NCBI RefSeq assembly: GCF_003807585.1
Contig: NZ_RMBX01000018.1
Span: forward strand, 1 to 64,000
Origin: Chitinophaga barathri
GTDB lineage: Bacteria; Bacteroidota; Bacteroidia; Chitinophagales; Chitinophagaceae
DNA: 64,000 bases
Direction: 5' to 3'
Both the position numbers and the translations under genes were made by a program. Below are positions 25,999-34,050 of this stretch, one piece after another; position 1 is the first letter of the stretch, and each line of letters starts with the position of its first letter. The notes under the pieces are model-generated. The model did no database searches, was not told the DNA's origin, and saw nothing but the letters and a program-made list of their open reading frames with translations.

Positions 25999-26126
25999 TC
26001 CTGCGGGATTTTAAATGACTTCCCGGGATTTTACCGCGCTGATGTTTCCCACCGGTTTCACCTGATTTACTACATGCAGCCGAAACGGCGTGTTAAACAG
26101 GATATGCTGAAATATTTCCTCTATGA

Positions 26127-26157
26127 AAAAAGGGCTGACCATCCGGCCAGCCCTTTG
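26127..26157 (-). terminator. Terminator of the minus-strand SusC/D operon
   Basis: On the minus strand AAAGGGCTGGCC pairs with GGTCAGCCCTTT over a GGAT loop (12 bp, one wobble), and a T-run follows. It lies 20 nt past the SusD stop codon. Confidence 0.85.
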
Positions 26158-26176
26158 TATTAAATGAAGTAGGGAA

Positions 26177-27775
26177 TTAATATCCGTCGTTCTGTCTCAA
26201 ACCCGGCTCCACCTTGAGGCTGTTCTCGTGGAACGGCCAGAGGTAGTTGTTGGGCCTGAAGGCGCGGTCTTCCACTTTCAGGGTAGTCATCTGCCCGTTC
26301 AGCATGCGGGAGTGGCCCATAGCTGGCTGATTCAGCACGGTTTCGGCGATCTTCCAGCGGATGATGTCGTCGTAGCGGCGTCCTTCGCCAGCCAGTTCAA
26401 TGCGGCGTTCGTTGCGGATCAGCGCGATCCATTGCTGCTGTGAGTAGCCGGCATATTTAGTCAGGGTCACATCGGCGGCTGTCATGTCCAGCCCGCCGCG
26501 CCTGCGGATATCATTGATGTTGGTTTTGGTAAGGGCATCCACCTGGTTCAGCATGATCTTCGCTTCGGCGTACGTCAGCAGTACTTCGGCGTAACGGATG
26601 AAGGGGAAATGCATGTTGCCGCCGGTTTTAAATGCGTCGGTCACGTCCACGAACTTCTTGTACCAGAAGCCTGAGCGGCTGGCGCGGGCATTCTCGTAGT
26701 ACATGGGGTTGTTCGGGTCGTAGATGTTGATCGGCTCGTTCACGAAAATATCACCGGGAATGAATATACTGGCCGCCAACCGCGGGTCACGGTTCAGTTT
26801 GGGATTAAGCTCGTATTCCTGTTTGGTGTGCAACTGGCTTTGATCGATCGGATCGCCTTGCAGTGTCCAGTAGGAATCTATCAGGGCTTTCAGCGGCACC
26901 ACGAAGGACTGCCCGTTGCCGGTGCGGTACTGTGGGGCCAGGTGCTGAAACGATTGGGTGGCGGAGTTGTTATGGCTTTGCATATCCATTTCCAGGATGA
27001 ACTCCTTGTTGGTCTTGTCTGCCTTATAACTGAACAGGTCCCCATATACAGGGTGCAGCTGGTATTTATTCGAGTCCATGATCTCTTTGGCTAGGCGGGC
27101 CGCCAGTTCATACCGTTCGAAATACAGCGCGTAACGCATGATCATCGCTTTCATGGAATAGCGGTTGAACATGTAAGCGTCGGAACCATACTCGTCCGGG
27201 GGCAGTTTGTTGGCCACGGCTTCGGCCAATGGGAACAGTTCATTAAGGATATCTTCTTTAGGCCTGGAAGGCTGCAGGGCAGATTCTAGGTCAGCGGGCT
27301 CCAGGTAGAACGGCACGCTTCCCCAGCGGGCTACCAGCTCGAAGTAGTGCCAGGCGCGGATACCTTCCAGGACGCCACGGTATTTTTCACGCACGGCTTC
27401 GTCTTCCACATAAGGAATGTCAGCATTGGCGATGAACACGTTGAGACGGCCCAGGTGTTTCATGTGCAGCTCGTAGTGGTAAAGGAATGCCGCAGTGTTG
27501 GAGTTGAAGTTGCCGTTAGCGATCCTTTGGTGGTGATGGTTTTCTGTACGGCTGTAGGCATCGTCTGATTTGCCGTCTTCCATATAAGGAAGCCTTTGCA
27601 GCACGGTGTGATTGGTATATACGTCGTACATGCTGGAATATACTACGCGGCGGAGGTCTTCTTCCGTATTGAAGAACTCGGAGAATTTTGTGGCTGTCGG
27701 GTCACTCTTGTCGAGGAACTTCTCGCATCCCGTTAAGGCAGTAAGCAGGAGGGAGGCATAAATTAATTTCTTCAT
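26177..27775 (-). CDS. SusD/RagB-family nutrient-binding lipoprotein
   Basis: About 532 residues from MKKLIYAS (an ATG 6 nt upstream is also possible). The lipobox is LTALTGC (Cys17). SusD features: DKSDPTATKFSEFFNTEEDL, the helical TPR-like region with YRGVLEGIRAWHYFELVARWGSVPFYLEP, PRLAASIFIPGD, RYAEVLLTYAEAKIML and a C-terminal NNYLWPFHENSLKVEP. It pairs with the SusC at 27800, whose stop codon lies 24 nt upstream of this start. The neighbouring ROK, SGNH and GH29 genes suggest a fucosylated, perhaps acetylated, glycan as the ligand. Confidence 0.95.
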   Translation of the reverse strand: MKKLIYASLLLTALTGCEKFLDKSDPTATKFSEFFNTEEDLRRVVYSSMYDVYTNHTVLQRLPYMEDGKSDDAYSRTENHHHQRIANGNFNSNTAAFLYHYELHMKHLGRLNVFIANADIPYVEDEAVREKYRGVLEGIRAWHYFELVARWGSVPFYLEPADLESALQPSRPKEDILNELFPLAEAVANKLPPDEYGSDAYMFNRYSMKAMIMRYALYFERYELAARLAKEIMDSNKYQLHPVYGDLFSYKADKTNKEFILEMDMQSHNNSATQSFQHLAPQYRTGNGQSFVVPLKALIDSYWTLQGDPIDQSQLHTKQEYELNPKLNRDPRLAASIFIPGDIFVNEPINIYDPNNPMYYENARASRSGFWYKKFVDVTDAFKTGGNMHFPFIRYAEVLLTYAEAKIMLNQVDALTKTNINDIRRRGGLDMTAADVTLTKYAGYSQQQWIALIRNERRIELAGEGRRYDDIIRWKIAETVLNQPAMGHSRMLNGQMTTLKVEDRAFRPNNYLWPFHENSLKVEPGLRQNDGY

Positions 27776-27799
27776 ATTCATATTCGGCGAATAAGTTGA

Positions 27800-30715
27800 T
27801 TAGAACATTGTGGCTTTTAATCCGATGCTGAAGTTGGCCATGCGGGGATAGTTCCCATTGCCGCCGTTACGCTCTGGCTCGAGGCCTTCCCAGTTGGTGA
27901 AGGTGATAGCGTCCTGCGCGTTCACATAGATGCGCACGTTGCGGATCTGTGAGCCGATCCTTGGAATGGTATAGCCCAGCTGGATCATTTTGACGCGAAA
28001 GTAAGCGGCGTTGCTCAGCCATACGTCAGACAGGTTGGTATTGGTGGACGTGCCGGTCCAAACGCGCGGGAAGCGGCTGTTGGGATTTTCAGGCGTCCAG
28101 CGGTTGTCTGCATAGTACTGGCGGGGTGCCCCGAGAGCGTTGGTGGCGCCGTCTACGAGTACGGGATAACCTTCCATGCCGTTAAGGCGGCCGGTGCGTT
28201 CGCCTACGCCCTGGCCAAGCACGGCAAAGTCCCAACGTTTATAGCTAAGGTTCAGGTTAACGGAATAATTCATGTGCGGGTACGGATCACCGAGGTTCAC
28301 GCGGTCTTCGTTGTTGATCACGCCGTCTTTGTTCTGGTCTACATAACGGATGTCGCCGGGAAGGGTGTTCGGAAATCTCGCCGGAGAACCTTCCACCTCT
28401 GCCGCATCGCGGTAAAAACCATCTGCCTTGTAGCCATAATAGTTATCCAGGGCGATGCCACGGTACCAGACCTTATCGTTGTTGTCTTTAAAGATCAGCG
28501 TATCGTTGGCTTTATAACCGGCTTTCATTATTTCGTTGCGGTTGTCGAAGAGCATACCGCCGATGCTGTATTTGAGATCACCGATATTGTCGCTCCAGGT
28601 GGCAGACAGCTCAAAACCTTTATTGTCCACCTCACCGATGTTCACGGCCGATTCCAGTGTGTGTGAGCCGGTAAGCGGTGGTACGGGGAAGTCGGAATAG
28701 ATCAGGTCGAAGGAGTGTTTCTTATACACGTCGGCGGTAATGGTCAGGCGGTTGTCGAGCAAAGTTGCTTCCATCCCAAGGTTAGCCTGCTTTTGTTTTT
28801 CCCAGGAGAACGCGGGATTGGGAAGGCGCATGGTCCAGCCCCAGGTGTTCACGATCTCTTCCCAGAGGTAAGGGTCTACGTTTTCATTACCGATAAGGCC
28901 ATAGGAAACACGGAACTTCAGGTTGTTTAATTTGCCGGACCGCACGATCGGCTTCATGAAGTTTTCGTTGGTCACGTTCCAGGCCAATGCCCCGGAGGGG
29001 AAGAAGCCCCAGCGGTTGCCCGGTGCGAACTTGCTGCTGCCGTCTGCACGGGGCGTAAATTCAAGGATATATCGGTTGTCGAAAGAGTAGTTCAGTTTGC
29101 CGAAGAAGGAAGATTTGCTCACTTCCCGGAAATCAGTATAGTTCCAGCTCATTGCTTCCGCACCGGCGGTAAAGTAGATCTTGTCTTTACCACGGCGAAG
29201 GCTGCTGGTATAATTAGCGAGTACGCGGCCGGTCACCTGGCTGGTGCTTACTCTCTGCAATGCGTCTACAATGTTGCCCCAGGTGGTTACCGGTTTACCA
29301 TTGCCGTCGTAGAACTTGAAGGTAGCACGCTTCCACTTTTCAGCGGATTTGGTGATGAGGTAAGACACGTTGCCCTCAATATTGAGGTTTTTGTTGATGT
29401 TATACTTCGGGCGCAGGTTAATAGCGCTATGATCATGCAGGTAGTTCCTGATACCGCCGCGTTCGATGGAGGCCGCGGGGTTGAGGTTGTTATGCAGGAT
29501 GTAATGCTCCGGGATGTTCTGCCCCCGGTCGTCTTCATAGAACAGCTGCTGGGAGGCGTTCATTTTCCAGGCATCGGCGTAAAGGCTGTTGCCATTATCA
29601 TTGGCAAACAGGCGGTCCACCTGCAGGCGGTGCGCATAGAAGTCTGCAAGGAGTACGAACTTGTCCGCGATATTGATATTGGTATTAAAACGAGCGGAAT
29701 ATTTCCGGGAGCCTTCAATGTTGTTAAGGCCATTTTCGCGGAGGTGGCCCAGCATCAGGTTGAAGGTGCCCACGCCGCCGCCGCCGGATACGCTCAGGGC
29801 GGTGTTCTGTGAGTTGGAATTTCGTTGCATTACCTCGTCCAGCCAGTCTACGCTGGGGATTTGGCCGCTTTCCATTTTACGGATGGAATCCGCGGAGAAG
29901 GTAGGCGTCTGGCCCTGGAGTGTGCGGGCTTCGTTGTTCAGCCGCATGTACTCCGCGCCATTTACGAACTTTGGCAGATCGATAGGTTTCTGGATGGCGT
30001 ACCAGGTGTTCAGGTCCACTTTGAACTTGCCGGTGGTGCCCCTTTCCGTTTCGATGATGATCACCCCGTTTGCGCCGCGTGAGCCGTACATGGAGGCGGA
30101 GGCGGCGTCTTTCAGGATGGTGATGCTTTTTACCTGGTTAGGGTCAATGTCCGTAAGGGACTGTTCCATACCGTCCACGATCACCAGCGGTTCCGCATTC
30201 TGCAGGGTGCTGATACCGCGGATGGAAATAGTGCCGGGCACAGCGCCGGGAAGGTTGGTTCCCTGCTGCATGGTCACGCCCGCAATAGTGCCGGAGAAGG
30301 CTTCCTGCAATTTAATGACCGGGCGCGTTTTGGCCTGTTTCATATCCATCTGGGCAACGGAAGAGGCAACGTGCTGGCGTTCTACTTTGGAAAAACCCAT
30401 TACCACTACGGCATTGAGGTCTTTTCCGCCTTGCAGCAGCCGCACGTTCAAAACAGTTTCCCGGCCCACTGTCACTTCCCGGTCCTGAAAACCGATGGAG
30501 GTGAAGATAAGGACGGCATTGTCATTCGGCACCTGGATGGCATAACGCCCATCGCCGCCCGCGGCGGTCCCGATATTGGTGCCTTTTACGAGCACGGTTG
30601 CGCCCGGTACGGGACTGCCGGACGAATCCGCGACACTGCCCGTAATCGTCCGCTGCTGGGCCTGGGCCTGTAGCATGCAGAACAGAAACGATGAGAATAA
30701 GAGTAAATACTTCAT
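27800..30715 (-). CDS. SusC/RagA-family TonB-dependent outer-membrane transporter
   Basis: 971 residues. Signal peptide about 1-19. CarboxypepD-regulatory-like domain (about 22-100: ITGSVADSSGSPVPGATVLVKGTNIG). Plug with NAVVVMGFSKVERQ (TonB-box-like region), PGTISIRGISTLQNAEPLVIVDGMEQ and NQVKSITILKDAASASMYGSRGANGVIIIETERG (about 190-220). The beta-barrel ends SIGLKATMF. It has no STN domain and is among the shorter SusC proteins here. It is the first gene of a SusC/D operon, head to head with the ROK regulator across 425 bp of AT-rich DNA. Confidence 0.95.
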   Translation of the reverse strand: MKYLLLFSSFLFCMLQAQAQQRTITGSVADSSGSPVPGATVLVKGTNIGTAAGGDGRYAIQVPNDNAVLIFTSIGFQDREVTVGRETVLNVRLLQGGKDLNAVVVMGFSKVERQHVASSVAQMDMKQAKTRPVIKLQEAFSGTIAGVTMQQGTNLPGAVPGTISIRGISTLQNAEPLVIVDGMEQSLTDIDPNQVKSITILKDAASASMYGSRGANGVIIIETERGTTGKFKVDLNTWYAIQKPIDLPKFVNGAEYMRLNNEARTLQGQTPTFSADSIRKMESGQIPSVDWLDEVMQRNSNSQNTALSVSGGGGVGTFNLMLGHLRENGLNNIEGSRKYSARFNTNINIADKFVLLADFYAHRLQVDRLFANDNGNSLYADAWKMNASQQLFYEDDRGQNIPEHYILHNNLNPAASIERGGIRNYLHDHSAINLRPKYNINKNLNIEGNVSYLITKSAEKWKRATFKFYDGNGKPVTTWGNIVDALQRVSTSQVTGRVLANYTSSLRRGKDKIYFTAGAEAMSWNYTDFREVSKSSFFGKLNYSFDNRYILEFTPRADGSSKFAPGNRWGFFPSGALAWNVTNENFMKPIVRSGKLNNLKFRVSYGLIGNENVDPYLWEEIVNTWGWTMRLPNPAFSWEKQKQANLGMEATLLDNRLTITADVYKKHSFDLIYSDFPVPPLTGSHTLESAVNIGEVDNKGFELSATWSDNIGDLKYSIGGMLFDNRNEIMKAGYKANDTLIFKDNNDKVWYRGIALDNYYGYKADGFYRDAAEVEGSPARFPNTLPGDIRYVDQNKDGVINNEDRVNLGDPYPHMNYSVNLNLSYKRWDFAVLGQGVGERTGRLNGMEGYPVLVDGATNALGAPRQYYADNRWTPENPNSRFPRVWTGTSTNTNLSDVWLSNAAYFRVKMIQLGYTIPRIGSQIRNVRIYVNAQDAITFTNWEGLEPERNGGNGNYPRMANFSIGLKATMF

Positions 30716-31140
30716 ATTTAGGGTGGTTGAAGGTTCGGGAAAAAAAATAGCATGGCTCCGCCCGGGCCGCCAGCGTCATTGATGCCGGACGGCGGTAAAT
30801 TATCATTACAAACAAAATACGGATGAGCTATGGGCTTAAGTTCCCTGAGCGAGCATAGGTGTGCCTGGCTATTGTCCTTTTAAAGTATTCCTGACTTTGC
30901 TGGTCCAATCAGTTTATCTGCTGGTTTCGAAAGCGATCAATTTTTTACAAGTAGTTATTATCTTTTTTGCTTTTCTTTAACTTTCCAATGCGTAAAATCC
31001 TCAAATAATTGTCGTATGCAGTTCCAATATGCGTACTATTTTCGCTAAAGAGTAAAGTTTTTTGACTTTTTACTCAATGAAAAAACCTTTTTGAAGATAT
31101 TTTAAGAAGTCTTCGTGGGAATGACAAAAAATTTGAAGAA
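30716..31140. promoter_or_regulatory. Divergent SusC/ROK intergenic region
   Basis: A 425-bp gene-free stretch between two divergent genes. It is AT-rich towards the ROK side. An inverted repeat GAGTAAA-N12-TTTACTC (31050-31056 with 31069-31075) lies about 65 nt before the ROK start codon. It is the best candidate operator for the ROK protein. No clear TAnnTTTG box was found for SusC. Confidence 0.5.
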
Positions 31141-32400
31141 ATGAACGTCCATTTATTGAATAAATCGTTATTCTGGTTTCAGAAAAACAATAATCGAAAG
31201 CAAGAGCAACTGAAATATAAGCTTTTGCAACACTTATATACCAGTGGCCCTTCGCCAGTCGCCATGCTCTGCGACACATTAAGCATTTCCACTCCTACCG
31301 CGGTGAAGCTCCTTTCGGAGATGAACCGGGAAAAGATCGTCGAGAAAAAAGGACAGGGAGAATCCATCGGGGGAAGGCGGCCTGATCTTTTTCGTTTACG
31401 CAGGCACGTACTGTTTGTGCTTTGTATAGACATCGAGCTGTTTAAAACCAGCATGGTGATCGTGGATAATAACAACAATTTTATCACGCAGGTGAAATCG
31501 GTGGCTGTACCGCTTTCCCGCAACCGGAGCGCTTTTTTTGAAAGCCTGCTGGTGCACGTACGCGAACTGATCGACTCCGCCAATATCGGTTCCGGCTGGC
31601 TGATCGGGTGCAGCATCGGCATGCCCGGGCTGATCAACACACAGTCCGGCGAAAACTTCAGCTACCTGCTGGACGAAACCGGCCGCATGAGCCTGCGTGA
31701 GGCGTTTGAGCAACACCTGGGCCTGCCCGTAGTGATCCAGAATGATGTAAAAGGCTCTGCACTCGCTGAGCTCCGGGTAGGCCACGCGAAAGGCAAAAAA
31801 AATGTGCTGGTCATCCTCATGGACTGGGGCATTGGCCTGGGGATCATTATGGACGGGAAAGTGCAGCAGGGCAGTTCCGGTTTTTCCGGTGAAATGGGGC
31901 ATATGCCCTTCGCGGAAAACGGTGAATTATGTTACTGCGGGAAACATGGCTGCCTCGAAACGGTCGCCTCCGGCATGACACTGTCCAAGATCGCCAGGCA
32001 GGGTATCCTCTCCGGCCAGAACTCCATCATCAACGATCTGTCGAATAAAGAAGTGTACCGCATCGAAACGGAGCTGATCATCCGCGCGGCGAACAACGGC
32101 GACCAGTATTCCATCCAGCTGCTGTCCAATATCGGTACCAACCTCGGCAAAGGAATTTCCATTCTCATACAGCTCTTCAACCCGGAACTGGTGATCCTTA
32201 GCGGAAAGATCGCAGCCGCGCGACAGTATATCACGCTGCCGATGCAGCAGGCGATCAATACATATTGTATGACGCAGATACGTGAAAAAACACAGATCGT
32301 AAGCTCTGAACTGGGCGACCAGTCCCGCCTGCTGGGATATGCCGCCGAAGGCATCAGCCAGTTCTTCGACGCGATGATCGCCCAGGCGAAAGCGGGGTGA
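31141..32400 (+). CDS. ROK-family transcriptional regulator (NagC/Mlc/XylR type)
   Basis: 419 residues. An N-terminal winged HTH (about 20-80: YKLLQHLYTSGPSPVAMLCDTLSISTPTAVKLLSEMNREKIV) is followed by a ROK sugar-kinase-like domain (about 95-400). Visible landmarks are IGCSIGMPGLIN, VIQNDVKGSALAELRVG with the conserved Asp, GIGLGIIMDG, and the zinc motif GHM-x(9)-CYCGKHGCLE, with Cys at 264, 266 and 271. Such proteins repress sugar operons until a sugar binds. Being divergent from SusC and next to the fucosidase/SGNH pair, it is the likely regulator of this locus. Confidence 0.92.
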   Translation: MNVHLLNKSLFWFQKNNNRKQEQLKYKLLQHLYTSGPSPVAMLCDTLSISTPTAVKLLSEMNREKIVEKKGQGESIGGRRPDLFRLRRHVLFVLCIDIELFKTSMVIVDNNNNFITQVKSVAVPLSRNRSAFFESLLVHVRELIDSANIGSGWLIGCSIGMPGLINTQSGENFSYLLDETGRMSLREAFEQHLGLPVVIQNDVKGSALAELRVGHAKGKKNVLVILMDWGIGLGIIMDGKVQQGSSGFSGEMGHMPFAENGELCYCGKHGCLETVASGMTLSKIARQGILSGQNSIINDLSNKEVYRIETELIIRAANNGDQYSIQLLSNIGTNLGKGISILIQLFNPELVILSGKIAAARQYITLPMQQAINTYCMTQIREKTQIVSSELGDQSRLLGYAAEGISQFFDAMIAQAKAG

Positions 32401-32409
32401 TCAATATTC

Positions 32410-34041
32410 TCATTTCAATTCCCTGTCAATCACCGGCGCCAGCGCTTGCGCCCATGCACGGTAACCTGCGGGTAAAAGATGAATACCATCGTTTGAATAA
32501 AGCCGCCTGTTGATGTTGCCATCCGGCTGGATAAATGTTTCAGCCAGGGGGAGATAGGTTACGCCGGTTATCCGGAACTGGCTGATAATTGCCTGCGTGC
32601 GGTCATATTTTATACGGCGCATCTCGTCCTTCGTAAGCCCGGCGGGTAGCGGGCCGATCAATATTACGCGGGTAGCAGGCATATTCGTGCGCAACCAGCC
32701 GAGGATTGTTTTGATTCCTTCAGCAACCTCTTCCGGCCCGTCGTCCGGAAAATTGTTGACCCCGATGGTAAGCACCGCCAGTTTTGGCGCCGCGTGCCTG
32801 TAACTGCCGTTTTGCAGGCGCCAAAGCACGTTTTGCGTACGGTCTCCGCTGATGCCCGCGCATTCCCAGCTCAGGCCTTTTAATATTGAGTCGAATACGG
32901 CAAATCCCGGGCGGTAAGTGGTGCCGGTCCGGTGTCCGCCAATGCCTTGCGTGATCGAGTTGCCGATGAAAAGTACGTCCAGGTTACGGGAGGCATGCAG
33001 GAGGCTGTCAATGTCCGCATGTTGTGCCCACCAGTCTTTGCCTTCTTTCCATCCGGCGCCGGACCGGTATTCGCTGCCGGGGGCAGGCAGTGCCGCGAAA
33101 TTGATCTTTCGTCCGGCGGCCTGCAACGCAGCGGACAGCGGAGTCCCGGGCCTTACAATGGGTACGTGGCCGGAAAATCCTTTGGCCAGCATCTTCTTCC
33201 GCAATTCCGGCAAAGTGTCCTGAGAACAAATAATATGAAATCCTCTTTCCAGCAAAGCAACTGCCGTGAGGGTATCGTAAGGCTCGCCGGTCAGCCAGGC
33301 CCAGGGCAGGCCTTTTGCCGCCCTTTGCGGGCGGATGGCGCGGCCGGTTGTCCCTTTCCAGGTGAACAATCCTGATCGGTATCCCGGGAACCCCTTGTTA
33401 TCCTGTTTTGCGTTTAAGGGTATGAAAATATTGATCCCGCCTACCGGTTGCATTTTGACGGTTTCATATAAACGGCGCGCAATGACAGTAGCGCCAAGAG
33501 AGGAGAGATGTGTTTTGTCCTGGAAAAATTCCTGTTTTTCAGCCATAAGCTGGTGCAGGTCCACGGTTTCGTTACCCGTAAGCAATGCCGCACGACGAAT
33601 CTCCCGGGCAAATGTTTCCGTCACCCGCAGGCTGTCTGCCGGTAATACAGGCGGAAGCAACAAAACAATCCGCGGATTTTCATGCAGTGCTCCGAATACA
33701 CGCACCAGCTCCTGGTATTCGTGCATGGCCGCGTTGAGGCCGGAACCTCCGGGGATGTTGCCAAAACCGACCAGCACAACGTCCGGCCGGTATTGCAGCG
33801 CCTGCCGCCAGGAACGGCTGTTATTCCCGCTAATAAACGAACTGTCAGTTCCGAAATTCCTGACTGTATATCCGCTTCCCAACATGTTTTGCAGCTGCGC
33901 CGGGTAGTTGTTCTTTTCCCGGTTGGCCATTCCTGTCCCCGAGGTCATGCCATCGCCGATGCAGGCAACCCGTATGGGTTGTTGCGCCGATGTTGCAATG
34001 GTAACCATAGAAAGAATGAATAGAAGAAAATTCTTTTGCAT
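32410..34041 (-). CDS. Multi-domain SGNH/GDSL hydrolase
   Basis: 543 residues, signal peptide about 1-19. The first SGNH-like domain (about 22-200) has block I as IGDGMTSGTG, where the nucleophile Ser of GDS is Gly, but retains a DKTH-like block V. A middle part (about 215-330) with LPWAWLTGEPYDTLTAVALLERGFH resembles the beginning of an alpha/beta-hydrolase lacking its catalytic half. A second SGNH domain (about 345-543) looks intact: DVLFIGNSITQGIGG, ISGDRTQNVLWRL, LTIGVNNF and the NDGIHLLPAGYRAW Asp-His pair. It probably removes acetyl or similar esters from a glycan. It lies 9 nt after the GH29 gene in one operon. Confidence 0.85.
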   Translation of the reverse strand: MQKNFLLFILSMVTIATSAQQPIRVACIGDGMTSGTGMANREKNNYPAQLQNMLGSGYTVRNFGTDSSFISGNNSRSWRQALQYRPDVVLVGFGNIPGGSGLNAAMHEYQELVRVFGALHENPRIVLLLPPVLPADSLRVTETFAREIRRAALLTGNETVDLHQLMAEKQEFFQDKTHLSSLGATVIARRLYETVKMQPVGGINIFIPLNAKQDNKGFPGYRSGLFTWKGTTGRAIRPQRAAKGLPWAWLTGEPYDTLTAVALLERGFHIICSQDTLPELRKKMLAKGFSGHVPIVRPGTPLSAALQAAGRKINFAALPAPGSEYRSGAGWKEGKDWWAQHADIDSLLHASRNLDVLFIGNSITQGIGGHRTGTTYRPGFAVFDSILKGLSWECAGISGDRTQNVLWRLQNGSYRHAAPKLAVLTIGVNNFPDDGPEEVAEGIKTILGWLRTNMPATRVILIGPLPAGLTKDEMRRIKYDRTQAIISQFRITGVTYLPLAETFIQPDGNINRRLYSNDGIHLLPAGYRAWAQALAPVIDRELK

Positions 34042-34050
34042 GCGTCGGTG

